Below are positions 25,056-38,649 of a DNA stretch of 64,000 bases, piece after piece (within the stretch, counting starts at the first letter, position 1; each line of letters opens with the position of its first letter). The stretch is from Struthidea cinerea (Eukaryota; Chordata; Aves; Passeriformes; Corcoracidae). The stretch spans positions 620,607 to 684,606 of the forward strand of contig VZTI01002763.1 of the NCBI GenBank assembly GCA_013397865.1. Direction: 5' to 3'. The notes under the pieces were generated by a model that had not been told where the DNA came from, searched no databases, and saw only the letters and a list, made by a program, of their open reading frames with translations. The translations under genes were made by a program, and so were the position numbers.

Positions 25056-25694
25056 TGTCTTGGTTTGAGACAAATTAAGAGGAAACGTATTGAGATGAAC
25101 GTGTCCTCTAATGGAAGGAAGGTTTCGGCAACCCCTCCCCACTGGTTTGAAAGGAATTTCTCGGAGGAAAGTGAAAAAAAAAGCCTGTTTATTTAACAAG
25201 CATGATGCACGCAGGCACAAGAAAGAAAAAATGAATAATGTTAGATTATAAACCTCTTGCTGTGGAGAAGACCTGGTAGATTCAGAGTCCTTTCAGTAGG
25301 TGTGGCTCTGCTCTCTCCGGAGCTGGGGTGCGGCATGAGCCCCTCTGGGCCGTGGTGTGGGGCCTCCTGGTGATGATGTTCCAGACAGGAACAAAGCTGA
25401 ACAGTTCCAGGAGAAGAAGAAGAAGAAGAAGCCACAGTCCCAGGAAAATCTCCTGCCTCAGCTAATGAACAAGAAGCCAGCTATAAAGCAAAAGAATGCA
25501 ACTCTCTTCCCTGCTTCAGAGCCGAGAGCTGGGGTGAGAGCAAGCGAGTTATCTGTGTTTTTGAACACAGCCGCTGAAGGAATTCCACCGCCTTCCCCAG
25601 TCCTCTCTCTTGTCTCTGGCATAAAGGCACAGGACTCATGTCTGGCACAGAGCAGACAATAGGGGATACAGCATCATAAAGTCACCCTAAGACA
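25056..25694 (-). mobile_element. Solo LTR of an endogenous retrovirus (639 bp)
   Basis: The element begins TGTCTTGGTTTGAGACA and ends CACCCTAAGACA, the TG...CA ends of a retroviral LTR, with nearly matching terminal inverted repeats. It is flanked by ATGAT (25051-25055) and ATGGT (25695-25699), a 5-bp target duplication with one substitution. No internal gag, pol or env sequence adjoins it, so it is a solo LTR left by recombination. Orientation is inferred from AATAAA read on the minus strand near 25190. A run of GAAGAA units lies at about 25412-25430. The open frames inside (25241-25435 minus, 25357-25662 plus) are incidental. Confidence 0.82.
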
Positions 25695-25713
25695 ATGGTC
25701 AATAAAATTACAG

Positions 25714-25838
25714 CCAAAAACCAAACCAAACCAAACAAAAAAAACCCAAACCAAAACAAACCAAAACAAACAAAAAACAAAAAAAAACACAACAACAACA
25801 AACCAACAACAAAAAAACCAACAAGAACAACAAAAAAT
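25714..25838. repeat. A/C-rich (AACAAA-type) low-complexity block
   Basis: About 125 bases of A interspersed with C in AACCAAA and ACAACA-like units directly after the LTR. The 74- and 87-codon frames crossing it (rich in N/K/T/P on plus, F/W/V/C on minus) are artefacts. Confidence 0.9.
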
Positions 25839-28297
25839 GCAAACCAACCAATATGGCATTACTCCAGTACTCAGAAATCTGTGATGGAAGTCCTGAAAAA
25901 TCTCATTCCTGTTCCGTAAGTAGTTTATGCATTTCAAGTGTAATTGTTCCCAGATAAAATCCTGAGTCCAGAGAGAAGACAGTAAGATTTCATACTCTCT
26001 GTGAACAAATTCATTTTCTCAGCTCTGATGCTGGAGAAGCTTTTTTGTTATTGCCCCTAAAAGCTATTGTTGTCTTCCTAGAATGTATCATGTCTGCTCC
26101 TGAGTTGCCACAGCTTACAGCCTAGCAATTCGCAGAAACACATTAGGGTCTAAATTGCTGTGGCAAGGACAAACACTCATATCACTGCTGAAAAGACAGA
26201 AATCTCCAGGACAGAAGAACCAATAGTGTCTCTGGAGCTAGTGGAAACTCTCTTTTAATGGGAATCAGAGTTCTGAGTGTTGAAACTCTAGCCAAGCAGT
26301 GCTTTCACCAGAAATTCGAAAATTATAATTGCGTGATGACTTACATTAATATATATATACACTTGCCTCTATACATAAACAAGCAGCTGAGGATCAGCAG
26401 CACAATTTTTTTGGGGCTTTGGGGTTATTTTTTACTAAATGGTTTCTTTCCTTTAAGTCATAAGAGGATTTTGGAAGAGAATCTTTCTGTTTTAGAAACA
26501 AAAGGCAACATACAACTGATTGAACAGTCAGGAAAGAAAGACGATATAAATATTTACTTTTGCATTTTCATCTGTCAAGCAATAGCATACTTCATAGCTA
26601 TCTCAATCAGGAGTCCATGTACCAGTCTTTAACAAAAAAGCATTGCTTATCTGTGCATGAAAACATCTGGTTTCAAAAACCATCATTTGACTCCGAAAAA
26701 GATCCAATGTTGTTAATATCCATTGTTCTTATTTTTCCCAGTTAAACTTAAACAGTGGGCAAAAGTAGTAATCAACATGCAAAACAATGTTACCCTAAAT
26801 GTTTCTTATATCCCTGCGCAAGTATGAACTCTATCTGTTCTCTGGCAATACAGATGAAAGCACAGATGTATAACCACTAACTATTATGCATATAGCTTAT
26901 CCCCACAACTGCATAACCATTTTGTTCTCTCTCACATTGTACCCTACTGCTCTTTTTGCATGCTAATTTTATTTACTATTCTATATAATTGTCAATTTTA
27001 GCATTTTTCTCTAATCTGACTGTAGAATAGCAGATCAGGTCTGTTTCTTTGTAGGTTTGTTCATGGCCTACTGAAGGGGTATCCCAATGTTATTAGGCCT
27101 GCAGTGTCTACTTCAAAAATTTATGCTTAAAAAATTATTACTATGAGGGCAAGCCAATCATGACATCAGGTACCAGATGTTATTGCTGCTATTGCAAAAT
27201 TCAGCCTTTGCTTCCAGACAGATACTTTATTTAACATCAATTGTAATTTCAATTGACTTCAGATAGGAAATTAGAAGAATCCTCTAAATTCATAGAACTG
27301 AACTTAATAATTAGATTTCCTGATAAGGCAAATGGAAAAAACAATAAAACCCCAAACCCAAACATCATGTTTTTCAGATGGACATGGATATGTTTAGGGA
27401 AGTGATTATATTATTTGGATTTCCTCAACTAGTGGGGAGCTACATGTCATGAATCAGAGGTCCCTCCCAGTCACAACTGTTCACAGCTGCTTTCCAACTC
27501 CATGATCCACCACCCAACTTGCAATTTCTGATCCTCCTGCAGTCATCATCACAGGATATTTTATTGCTCAAAAGTGCTTAGAAAACCCATTATTAAATAG
27601 GTATCAAACCTTTGAGGATAAGTCAAGTAAGGTTGAGGAATTTAGAATAGTTCAGACACTATTCAGTCTCAGAAGGAATTGAGGAATTATTCATCCATTG
27701 CTAAGTGGCTAGATAGGTTACACTCTCCATATATCCATCATACATACTTTTGCAGGCAGTAATGTTTGGCATTTCTGTTACCATGCACTATCTTCTTCAT
27801 CACAGTAATCTTTTCCACTTTACTTTGATTTATTAGGGTGATACTACACATCTTACCAGAGACCCTAGTCTCTATCCTATCAGAGACCCTAGAAAAGAAG
27901 GAGAAATGTAATTCTGTGGTATGCCAACCTTTTCCAGGGAATGTAGTCACAGAAGCCAAGGAACTGATAAGGTGATTATGAGATATTTCAGCTATAGCAC
28001 AATTTTAGGCAAATAAGGAGTACCACCACCTGCTTTATTTGATAGCTTTTCGCTGGACTACATTGAAGAACACTGCAGGTTCAGGCTCTCTGTGACTAGT
28101 GCATTATCTGACTGGCAGTTTCAGCAAAGAGGCTGAAGTTTGAACAAGCAGAAGCTGAACTGCACCAATATCTACCACTGATTCATCCAGAACGGAGCTG
28201 AAGGAAAGTCTTTGACAGGGTAATGTCAGGAAGCCTGCAGTGCTGCTGTGTGTGCTTGTTCAGTGTCTAGATAAAAGCCATTAGACTCCTGCACTGT
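25839..28297. other. Unique AT-rich DNA
   Basis: No repeat or gene identified. The longest frame is 124 codons (26258-26632, plus), with no recognisable domain. It is close to the length expected once or twice by chance in a window like this. Confidence 0.5.
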
Positions 28298-28795
28298 TGT
28301 TATGATCCGAATAGAAGAGATGCCTCTGCACAGTTTCAGGTGCAAACGAGACCATATCCCAAAGTCACCAGTACAGATTTTATTTAACAGTAAATTTAAG
28401 ATAGAGAGGTAGAAAGAAATAGGAAGGGGGTGGGGGAGAGGGGTAGAGAGAGAGATTAAGCAAAGATGCCACCACCACCACAAGTGGTGTTCTGCTGCTC
28501 CCTGAGTTGTTCTTCTGGAGATACCATGTTTATACAGTATAGGTCCTGGGTATCCATGGGGTGTAGATGCCATTCCCATAACTTGAGATGGCATGTGCAT
28601 AAGCACTTCTTTTCCCAACAGCTGGCTACAGTGGGAATTTTTTGTCTAGATGCTAATCAAACCTTTAACTCCATCAGGCCTGGAATTAGCTCTTTCCTGC
28701 TGTGCATTATGTGCTTATCTCAAGTTCCATGATGGTGGTTTCTATTATGGGGACAGTGTTTTGAGGCATGCAACTGCATTCTTTAAGTCCTCACA
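28298..28795 (-). mobile_element. Solo LTR with perfect target-site duplication (498 bp)
   Basis: The element begins TGTTATGATCC and ends AGTCCTCACA. It is flanked on both sides by ACTGT (28293-28297 and 28796-28800), a perfect 5-bp target duplication that fixes both edges to the base. Read on the minus strand it shows a TATA-like CTGTATAAAC in the middle and AATAAA about 90 bases before its 3' end, so it is placed on the minus strand. A purine-rich A/G tract lies at about 28390-28460. The sequence resembles LTRs I know from songbirds. No internal retroviral genes remain. The 130- and 88-codon frames across it have no meaning. Confidence 0.88.
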
Positions 28796-31700
28796 ACTGT
28801 CAGTCTGACACATTTCAGAAAAAAGGCTTGTAGAAAAGACCCATAAACCTATCAAATGCTAAGACAAAATTAAATTTACATTTCATGAAGGTTAGTAATT
28901 ATCATTTCTCAAACATTGCTAGATGGTTTAAACAAAATGCTCTTGAGGATTTGTGATCTATGGCACATTGCATTGAAATGGCTTTGCATCAAAGCCTGAC
29001 ACTGGCTTTTCACCAAATTATATCTTTGCTATATGATATATATGCATGAAGACACTTTCAGATTGTGAGATTAAAAACAAACCTAACTCTGCCCTTTATT
29101 TCTCTGCTCTTCAGGCTGTATCTCATTTTTTCAAAATGCTTCAAAACAGTGAGTCTCTGAATAGAATTGAATTTGTCAAATTCAAATATCCCTTTTAATG
29201 TTGCCCTACACTTTATGACACAGTATGTACATTGTGAGATCTCATATTCCCTTTTTCATAACAAGACTCAACTTGAAATAGAAATTCCATTGTGCAGTGT
29301 AAGCAATAGCTAGTTTCTTGTGCTGACAGCCTCTAGTAGGTAAAAATTCCTGTAAGATTCCCTCTTATCATCTCTAAGAGAAGAAGCTATCTTCCCTTCT
29401 TGATGCCATACAGGCACATGGCCCAGGTTTAAATGATGAAAGAGTCATTTATGAAATTACTCCAATCCAGCATCCAGGAGGCCACAAAGAATGTTATAGC
29501 AATTTTTTTTTTCCACAGATTGAAAATGATTGTACCTGTAACTTGCAATGTGTTATATGGAGTCCTATTAATTTCTAGACGTATGAAGTTGCTAAAGTGT
29601 TATGTGTGGGGTCTGGGATTTTACTGAACTGATTAAGTCTTTCAAGACAAGTATGTAGCACTTGGTGGTTCCTCCCAAGAAATGATTGGAGTTATTAATT
29701 GTGTGTCTGTGGTGGAGATTATGTTTAATACTTAACACTGTGTGCATTTAGTCGGTACTCAGGATTTGTTCCATACCTCCTGAACTGTTTTATATTTCAT
29801 GTTTTAATTAAAACTTTGAAAGCATGATGAGGTTTCTCTCTACCTTTGAATGTCAATTTACATTTATGTTAGGGCATTCTGAATGAGTGAATATTTTAGA
29901 ATATCAGAATATTCCCCTACTCCCAACTACAACTAAAAGGTTTTTGGTAAATAAAGGTAAGTTTTAAGAACTTTTATCCTCTACTATCTTTGAAAATAAC
30001 TTAGAATAACAGGATCAGTGTAAAAGGTTTCCAGCTGCCAGACCTATGCACGCTAGATCATACTACACTAAGACTTTTTATATACCATTAAATTGGACTT
30101 TCTCCAATGCACGAGGTGCAGCCCAACTCACACAGCCTGTCTGTTCTATTGGCAGTGTATACAAACATTCAAAGGCATGTGACTTTTCCCTGGCATGCCT
30201 GAAAAATGAGTGAGTGAGAAGGTCCATAGTTACAGAAAAGAAATATCATATTAAATTATAGTGTTTTTTTCTGTCTCCTTTTTCTCAGAGAGGCAGTATT
30301 AACTTAGCTAACAGTGAAGTTAAGACTCTTAATTTTGAGTTATTCAATGGATAAAAAATTTGAGTTGCTGAACAAAGACTTTGAGAAATCAATTCTAAAA
30401 GGAAAATTTATATTTCTTTTCCACCAAATATCAAAATATGACTGATTTGGACTGGTTTTTTCCTTGCTTGAAGGAAGCATACCATTCACAGAAAACTACC
30501 ATAATAAAACTTCTATTTTTAAATCTTTGAATGAATACCTCGTCAAAAACCTTGCTGGAAATGTAAGATAAATTGAGCTTGTATAGGAGAAGATATAGGA
30601 GTCATCTCACCTAATATCATTCTTCCAAAAAAAAAAGTATTTGGCACAAGCTTGTCCAAACACTCTCTTAGTGAGACATTTGTAGGACCTGTCATTTTAA
30701 TATCAGCTTATATGACAGGAGAAATGAACTGCCCCCTGGAGATGCACATCTTCTTCAACTCTCTCTAAAAAAAGGTTAGATGACTAAATTACATAAGGTA
30801 CTGAAGATTTTGGATAGCAAATAGCAAGACTCATCCCTACCTCAGTTGTCCAGCAGGAGTGACGGAAGTAACATTGCCTTAATGAATTCCAAGGAATTCC
30901 GAATATAATTATGATTATTAAAATTTTTCTTAGAAAGGTGATTATTATTATGCAAGGAAGTTAAACTAATGATAAACATAAAGTTTAAAAATTTTGATGC
31001 CTTTTCAAGGTCTAGAGACTAAATAAAAAGCATTGACCCAACTGTTTCTATGAACACAGTTGTTTTCCAATGTGTTGCTTACAGCCAGCCAACTCTGCAG
31101 CTATATCAGCCCCATGGCAGTAATGACCCGGTAATAGGATTTTGGATTGGTTATATTCATGAGGCCATGATTGGAACCGGAAAAGAAAAAAAAATTCAGA
31201 AACCTGGCCTTCCAGCTTCCAACAATTAGCTTCGCTACAAACCCAATTTGACAGGAGCACACATAAATTCAGCTTTCTGCTACTAAGTGTAAACTTCAAA
31301 AAAAACCCAAAGTCATTTGCAAGGGATATTAATGGAGATGGTCTGGATCCAAAAGGAAAGGTTGGTGCATTTTAGATCTTTGCTAATGAAATTAATGAGC
31401 AAAGCCATAATGTTTAATGGATTAAATATTACATTAGCAGTCCATTTCCAAAGGATTGATGAGTTCCTTGCTTGTTTCAGACACTATTTGCAACTGACAA
31501 GTAAGATTGGCTAACAATCTGAAGATCTGAATGTCTGATTTTGTTTTCCAAAATGTAATATAAAAAGCACCAAATCCACCACAACCAACAAAAACAAAAC
31601 AGAAATAATAAAAGGTTTTTGCTCATAAAGTTCTGCTTGAAGCAAGACTACAAAGTAATGCTGCCCCAGGATATGATTCAGTATCACAGATGCCTTATAC

Positions 31701-32599
31701 AAAGGCCAATGAGCCTCTTGTCAGTACCGAAAACACTATTTGCCACTGGCAAAACTAACAGTAATTCTATATTACTGCTAATTCGCTGGCTATTTTTCTT
31801 CATTCAATAGCTCATAAATTCCAACAGTGTTGCTTCTAGGGAAATATCAATTGCTGTGAAAAAGGCATGTAAAAATGTCATAACTCTAAGTGCTTTTGTG
31901 ATAGGATATTAATATTTGCAATTCACATTTATCATTGAAGATACGGAAATTAAACTTTTCCAAAATATTGAACCAAGAAAATCCATTTGCTTGGATATAG
32001 AAATGAAGAGTAAAGAAGACTACATGGAAATCCAAAACTGTTGTAATATCTTGAAGTGATTTCTAGTTGAATTCCTTGAGAGAAGGAAGAAGAGCTAATG
32101 GCTTCCCAACTTTAAACACAAAAGTGTTTCTGAAAACACCACTATACAAATATCATCTAATAATGCTCAAAGGGTAAATAAAACATTTATTTCTGTAAGA
32201 CATACTTTCGTCAACTATTACTACTCTTATTGAAGGATAATTCCTCTTAAAAAAAGAATACAAAAGTTAGTGGCAGGAAGTTTTTTTATATTGAATAATT
32301 GTTTTACTAGGACAGAGTAGAAATGAGCAAAGGGAGGTATTTGCATTACCCTGTGTTGTATCTCCAAACAGCTTTCCCTGTTAAACAGTCAAAATCAGCT
32401 TAGACAACAAACATAATGTGAATTTAATGATACCTACTAAGCAATAGATTTTTTATTGGAACAGCTTGCTATAAGTTTCAATTTAGAGACCCATCTCTGC
32501 CAAAAGTACAGTTGACAGTGTGTTTTCTTCCTTACCATAAAAGTTACCATATCTCCAGGGAAGTTTTTTTGTGACATGTATTAACAGCTGTTGACAAAT
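28796..32599. other. Unique AT-rich DNA, no gene assigned
   Basis: Frames are short (under 85 codons), and no repeat family or RNA gene was recognised. A donor-like AAG|GTAAGT at about 29956 has no matching open exon. Confidence 0.5.
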
Positions 32600-32829
32600 G
32601 AGAGAGGTGGGGCAGCAGGAAGGGGAGGGGTGGGAAGGAGAGGATGGAAGAGAAGGAGAGAGAGGAAAATTGAGAGAATGGATGGGGCAGAGAACAAAAT
32701 GGGGAAAGGGAGAGATGGGTGCAATTAAGGGAGGAGGTGAGGCAAGGCAAGGCAAGGCAAGAAAACACAAGGAAAGGAAAGACGACAAAAGGCAGAAGAG
32801 GAAGGAGAAGAGGAAGGAGGAGAGGAGAT
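32600..32829. repeat. Purine-rich (GA/GGA) low-complexity tract
   Basis: About 230 bases with nearly all G and A on the plus strand, including a short GGCAA repeat (AGGCAAGGCAAGGCAAG near 32740). The frames it opens on both strands (up to 127 codons, S/L/P/F-rich on minus, E/K/G/R-rich on plus) are composition artefacts. Confidence 0.9.
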
Positions 32830-32861
32830 ATATTCACCCCTTGCCCATATTCCCAGACAAT

Positions 32862-33045
32862 TCTTGAACAATTCCAGAAACAGTGGCTCCACCAAATCCC
32901 CAGGTAATTTATTCCAATGCCTAACATTCTTTCAGTGATTTTTTTTTTCTAATGTCTCACCTGAACCTCCCTCGGTGCAACTTAAGCCATTTCCTCTTGT
33001 CCTTTTACTTGAGACATGGCAGAGTAGACCAATCCCCACTTGATC
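32862..33045 (-). mobile_element. CR1 LINE fragment
   Basis: The plus strand reads as the reverse complement of a CR1 3' region: TTTATTCCAATGCCTAAC, TTCTTTCAGTGA, CTCCCTCGGTGCAACTTAAG and CCATTTCCTCTTGTCCTTTT. The extreme 3' tail is missing, and a T-run interrupts it at about 32940. Both edges are approximate. Confidence 0.8.
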
Positions 33046-36000
33046 AAAATAATTATTTCCTTGATTTTAAAGCTAATGACATTTTACAGGCAACAGTAAC
33101 TTTTATTTTCTTTACATATTTACACTGTCAGAGAAGGGAGTAAACCTCCATTTTCCTTTTTCTGCTGCCTTCATGGGCAGGATAAGCATCTTAATAAGAA
33201 TTTGCTGGCAATGTTTAAGTTTTTCCCTTTAGTATATACAGTGGCTGGCTAATGTTGCAAGATATCAGGTAACATGGCACTGAAAGAACATATTGTAATA
33301 AAAAAGACATTTAGATGATACAAAATAAGGTCTAACAGCTTTTAAAGAGAAGGTAAGACTATGTTTAATATTTTGAGGATGAATTTAGCGTATGTATTAT
33401 ACTTCATAATCCAAACTCCTGTAAAAAGCAACCACAAAATCCTATAGCTCCCTAATGAAAGGGAAGCACAAAATTCTGACAGAAAATGCTGCAATAAAAA
33501 CATTTATCCTTGGATGATAGCTAAAAAAACGCCTATATTATCTTATTTTCAGGTAAAATGGAAATTTTTATTGAGTTGCCCAACATGTTAAGCAGTGTGT
33601 GTTTTGCCTATTTTCTGTTTACTTCAGTAAAGGCTTTTAAAACATTTTTGACTCCTTTTATTTGTGTTTCCTGCACAGAATATATTGAGACAAGCAAGTT
33701 GTGTTAGATAATATGGTGAACCCTATAAATGCTCTCCTTTTTGTGTAAACAAGATGTCTAGAGATTCCTCTAAACAGCAAGCTAAATGGAGATCCCTGAT
33801 TTGATTGAAATCATACTGGGTCAAAATGGACTACCTGGAAATGCATCACAAGTGACACTGGTGAAAAATACTGAAAGCATTTCTTTCTCCAAGGTGGCAT
33901 CAATTTTTCCACTGCTCAGCACACTTCAGTATATTCATTCCCAGATCTGTGCTTCTTGGAAGAGCCAAGTGACCACATGGTATATTAAAGACCTTTCTAA
34001 TAAATCTAGCTAAGGATACCTTTCCATCAAGTTATTTGTTTGTTTGTTTTATAATACAGTTTTCTGGTTCTGAAAACATCTGGGTCTAGCAATGAGGACA
34101 GTTTAAATTTGGCAGAGAAATTCTAAATCACTATTACCCACATCACTTACTTTCAATCTTACTCTGTTTTCTGCTGATACATATATGTCTTTATGAGATT
34201 CTGAAAAAATGAAATTTAGAACTAAATGTGGTGTTTGCAAACAATGAAGGTGTGTAGTGTTTGTGGGCTTTTCTTCCTTTTTTTGTTTTAAATATTTTCT
34301 CTTTGAAGTGCCATTTAGAAGGAAAGTTTCATTCTGATTGTAAAGACAGAAGTTAGAAGCAAGTGGAAAAATACAAAGACATGGATTACTACACAGAATA
34401 TACACTGCCTTCCACCAAAATAAATACCTATCACACTTAGGACTTCCAGGACAGATACCCTTTCATATAACACCTAAAAAAATATTACTAAAATATTATT
34501 TTTTTTATTATGACTTCTAATTTGTCACATATTCAAATGATGTGCATGCCCCTGCTTCATTAAAAACTACATAGCATCAATGCTGTTATATATTGTCCAT
34601 CTTATGAGTAAAAACTATAGCTTAACACCTTTGTCTCTATAAGCACTTCTTTAGTAGAAAATAAATACTATCAGTACAATATGCAAAATTAACATAATGT
34701 GATTTTATTCTTTAATATATCAAAGTCAACAAATACTATTGATTTTCAAATAATAACAGAACACAAAGCTCTCAGGTAGTAACAGTTCATGGATCTGGTA
34801 CAAATACTGGTGTATCTTCATACTCATTCATTCCCCTACACCGGTTCTGGATGCCTCTGTTCCACCGTAAAAGGAAATCTCTATTCTCTGCCTTTCCTTT
34901 TATTCACTTATCAGAATATAGCGAGATATGTATTACTGCAGATATGTCTCGATTTCTGATGTGCGAACAAAAAGAAAACAGATTATTTTCCTTTTGTTCC
35001 TTTTTCTCTGCAAGGCTTCCTTACCCAAAGACTTCAAGTTGTGTCACATTATCTTTTGTGCTTGCCTCTATTTGCAGCCATACCAGTTGTTCCTGGTAAC
35101 TATCCACCCATCATACATGTGCTCTCTTATGTAGTTACTCTTCAATAAAGCATGACACAATTTTTTTTTGTTAAAAATGTTGTTAAAATACACCAACTTC
35201 TGGCATTTGCTTTGCTGTTTTACTTCAGTTGTACTATTTACCTCATTTGCTCTGTTTTCCTTTTCCTACTTGTTCAACATGATAGAGTGTGCTCTGCTCT
35301 CTTCCTGTCCCCACTGGCAGCGAGGGTCCCTGAGTGCCTCAAGCCCATGTGGGACAGTGTCATGCTGAACGTGCCACCGTCCTCCACGTCAGTAACAGCA
35401 CATTCCCTCCACCTCCTGCATTTTGGCTAAGCAAGCAGTGAGGCAGATCAGTTTGCTGACCCCCTGGAAATTCAACCAGCTAAAAATCAACACTTGGTTT
35501 TATTCCCAGTGCCACTTTCCCTGGTAGCAACTGCTTGCAGGAGCAGCACTACAGACCTAGAAACACACAGTATCCCCATCTTAGAATGGGGTAGGTTGCA
35601 GCTTGAAAAATTGGGTTAATGAGGACACTCACAGATCTTAAAAGATGTGAAATTGGACCCTCATGGCTTGTAGAGGTAGGAATCCTTCAGTGATAAGTCA
35701 TTCTAACTACTTCATTGTCAAGTCAGAGTGAACACGTCAGCCATCACCACAGCCTGTTTAGTCAGCTGGCACCCAGGGTGCACTTACCATCTCTGGCTCT
35801 TGAAGAGATAAAAGTGTACAGACACAAACATGCACACTGACAGCCCTACAGGACACTGGGATTTCTGATATGTCTCTGAACCTTCACCTAAAAGGCAGTT
35901 TCTTGCACTATGTGTGGAATTTGAGATCTTCATTTACATTACGTAGGGAAATTAGCTGCTCAACAAAATCTGCAGTCTAAAATGTGAAGTTTTATAGAAA

Positions 36001-38649
36001 ACTTAAATCCCTATTTGAATATTTTACTCCAAGAATCAAGACCTTGGTGTTATCTATAATTTGCTTCATTTGTCGTTCATCATATCAGCCCCTTAGTAGA
36101 ATGCAGTATAATTTTCTTATAGAACTCCTTCAAAACCAGAGGGAGGAAAATGCATCACACCTCAAGCTCTCAATGGTGTAGCTATTTTCTGTCTTAAGAA
36201 CTGTGATCTTTCCATCAGCATCTATCTTTTGAAGTCTGACATGCTGGCAGTAAAATTATCTTCTGTTTTGTCATTCGGAACTTCTCTTTTATCTTTCTGC
36301 AATATGGTCACTGACTACCCTAATTTAATTTCACATTCACCGTTTTTGAAGCAGTCTGTGTAACTCCACCTTCTCTGCTCTCTCATTTTTATTTCTTCCC
36401 GTTAACATCAGAGAATCTTCGTTCTGACACAATCTACCATGCACGTTCTATTAAATAACATTCTGTGTTGCAAGAGCAAGCTGATAATAATCTGCTATGT
36501 GACCTTCTCCTTTGTCAAATTGCTCCCTCAACCCCACTTACACTGTGAGAACTGTTCTCCCTGCTAAGTGTATTGTTATGGGCTTTCATTGTCCATTACG
36601 TGCATTCATTGCAATGAATGTACCTTAATATTCCATACAGCAGTACTATAATGAATACATTTTTTGCATTTCTTGGCTTTCTCCATGGTCACTGAAATCA
36701 CCAATTTTTTTCATTTTTTTTCTCTCCAGGGATTTCAATGCTTCAGTGAGTTTTGAATTAGGACTTTATGTTGACTTTCCATGAACAGCAGCTTTGTCTT
36801 TTGGACATGGCATTTGCACTCAATGTGCTATTAGACTCTGGGCATGTCACCAGTGTGGTAGGGTAGGCTGTATCAGTACAGGAGAAGGAAAAGGAAGGGA
36901 ACAATTCTCTCCACGTTTTGAGTGAAACCCTGTTAAAGAAATGGATGCACTTACAGGAGGTTTATAAAAGTCTTAGAATATAAGGGCTGCATAGTTAGTG
37001 AAACAATCACTGAAAAGCTTTAACACCACAGCACTTTAGGACACTTTAGGAGAAAACAGTTCTGTAAAATGTAAGCATCTTCTTGATACACCAGTCTGGT
37101 ACCACTGGGTCTCTTCAGCTGTTCATTCAGTAATGCTGTTATTTTAAGTGTTGGTACTGATGGTATTGCTGTAATTGCTCTTGTTTGTAATGTTTCCCCA
37201 TGAAAAAGAGAGGTGTTCATCAGGAAAACACTGAAAGGAGAAAGAAACACGAAGGAGAAAGAATAGTTAATAAAAGTGTTAATAAATAGTAACTAAATAA
37301 TTACTTAAATGAGTAATTCAATCATAGTCATGATTTTACCTGTAACAATTCCTGCTTACATCATCTAGAATTGTCTACAAAATAAGGGGTTGTGCCAGGT
37401 ATCAATTCCTAACATATATAATCAATTTTTAATATTTATAAATGTTTTAAAGTGCATTTTGGGGAAAGGTAAATTTTATATTTGGAGTTTGCTTGTTTTT
37501 CATACACATATTTCAATGAGGCTTGAGTTGGCATTTGGTAAACCTTCCTTCCTTGAAACTTTTCTTACTAGAATATGTGATTTTGTTTCGTGTTTTGTCA
37601 GAATACAATTTAAAGTAAGCCCCAAAGTGAACTCTATTTAAATTCAGAGCAATTTAAGATCAGGCTTATGCATTAGGTCAATATTGTGGGACAGTTTCTT
37701 CCTCCTCTACAACAGCTATCATTTATTTAAATTGAGTGTAAGGTAAAATTTATTGTACCATGTGTGCCTATAAGCAATCTCTAGTGAATATGATTGTTTA
37801 TTCAAATCACTGTGTTTTCCTTGTCCATTTTATTTTGCACTCTTTTGGAACATTATAGTGGAAAAAATTTTCCTGGAGAGAGACCTAATTAATATTTCGT
37901 GAGACAGACGACTTCCAGAATTCTTTCTGAGCTTTGCAAAATTGAACATGGGAAAATAAAGTTGTCAGGTGTAAGAGCAGTGGAGCATTTTCTCCAGTCT
38001 GGTTTGGAGGATGAAATCATATGATGCTGTTCTGGGAAAACTGATTTTAGTCACTGTAAAGTGCATCATTATTATTCAGTCTGATTGATCAAGGTAAGTA
38101 TATTCACTTCATTTAGATCAAATAAATTCACAACCAAATTATTCTGTACACAGTCAGGTGCATGCCATCTATCTAATCTAAACAAATCTAATACACTTTT
38201 CCATTGTGTTACAAAAAAAGGTAGACTGTTTCCCACAACTGAGACTTAGTAAGTGAATGATAAATAACTCATTGACTTTCAAGCTGTATGAGCAGGAAAA
38301 AATAAAATAAAATAATAGGAGAAAAAAAAAGACAACTCTTAAATCTTACAAGTTACATGGAAGAAAGGAGGCATTTCATATAATTTTATTTGAAATATCG
38401 CTAGTATCAGGTAAATTAGACATATTTTCTTCCAAACTGTTCACCAAGTTTAGAAAGCAGATGGAATATTTTGATATTATCAGAATGACTAGCCAAAAAA
38501 TAGTATGATTGGGCTATTTGGCGACAACCCTAATTCATTCCATTATTTTATTAGACAACTTTCATGGAGACTTAACATGTTGTGTGATTTGGCTTTGGAT
38601 ATGACGAGAAAATTGCTGGGCTCCTGAAGTGCTGAATTGAAAGACAAGC
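33046..38649. other. Long unique AT-rich stretch
   Basis: No repeat family, RNA gene or convincing exon. It holds a perfect 18-bp palindrome at 36603-36620 and many frames below 100 codons. A GC-richer patch at 35290-35480 is unassigned. Confidence 0.5.
36603..36620. repeat. Perfect 18-bp palindrome
   Basis: CATTCATTG followed at once by its reverse complement CAATGAATG. With no spacer it cannot form a stable RNA hairpin; a dimeric protein-binding site or chance are the options. Confidence 0.9.

Noticed and set aside
25357..25937. Plus frame of 101 codons with a Lys run, and frames of 74-87 codons after it
   Set aside because: The first lies in a solo LTR (GAAGAA units); the others are products of the A/C-rich low-complexity block.
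28226..28732. Minus frame of 130 codons and plus frame of 88 codons
   Set aside because: They overlap the solo LTR with its exact target duplication, and neither reads as a retroviral protein.
32483..32927. Minus frames of 101 and 127 codons and plus frames of 62-89 codons
   Set aside because: They span the purine-rich tract; the amino-acid content (S/L/P/F or K/R/E/G) follows directly from base composition.
38060..38100. Donor-like CAAG|GTAAGTA at 38094
   Set aside because: No open exon with an acceptor precedes it; isolated donor matches are common.
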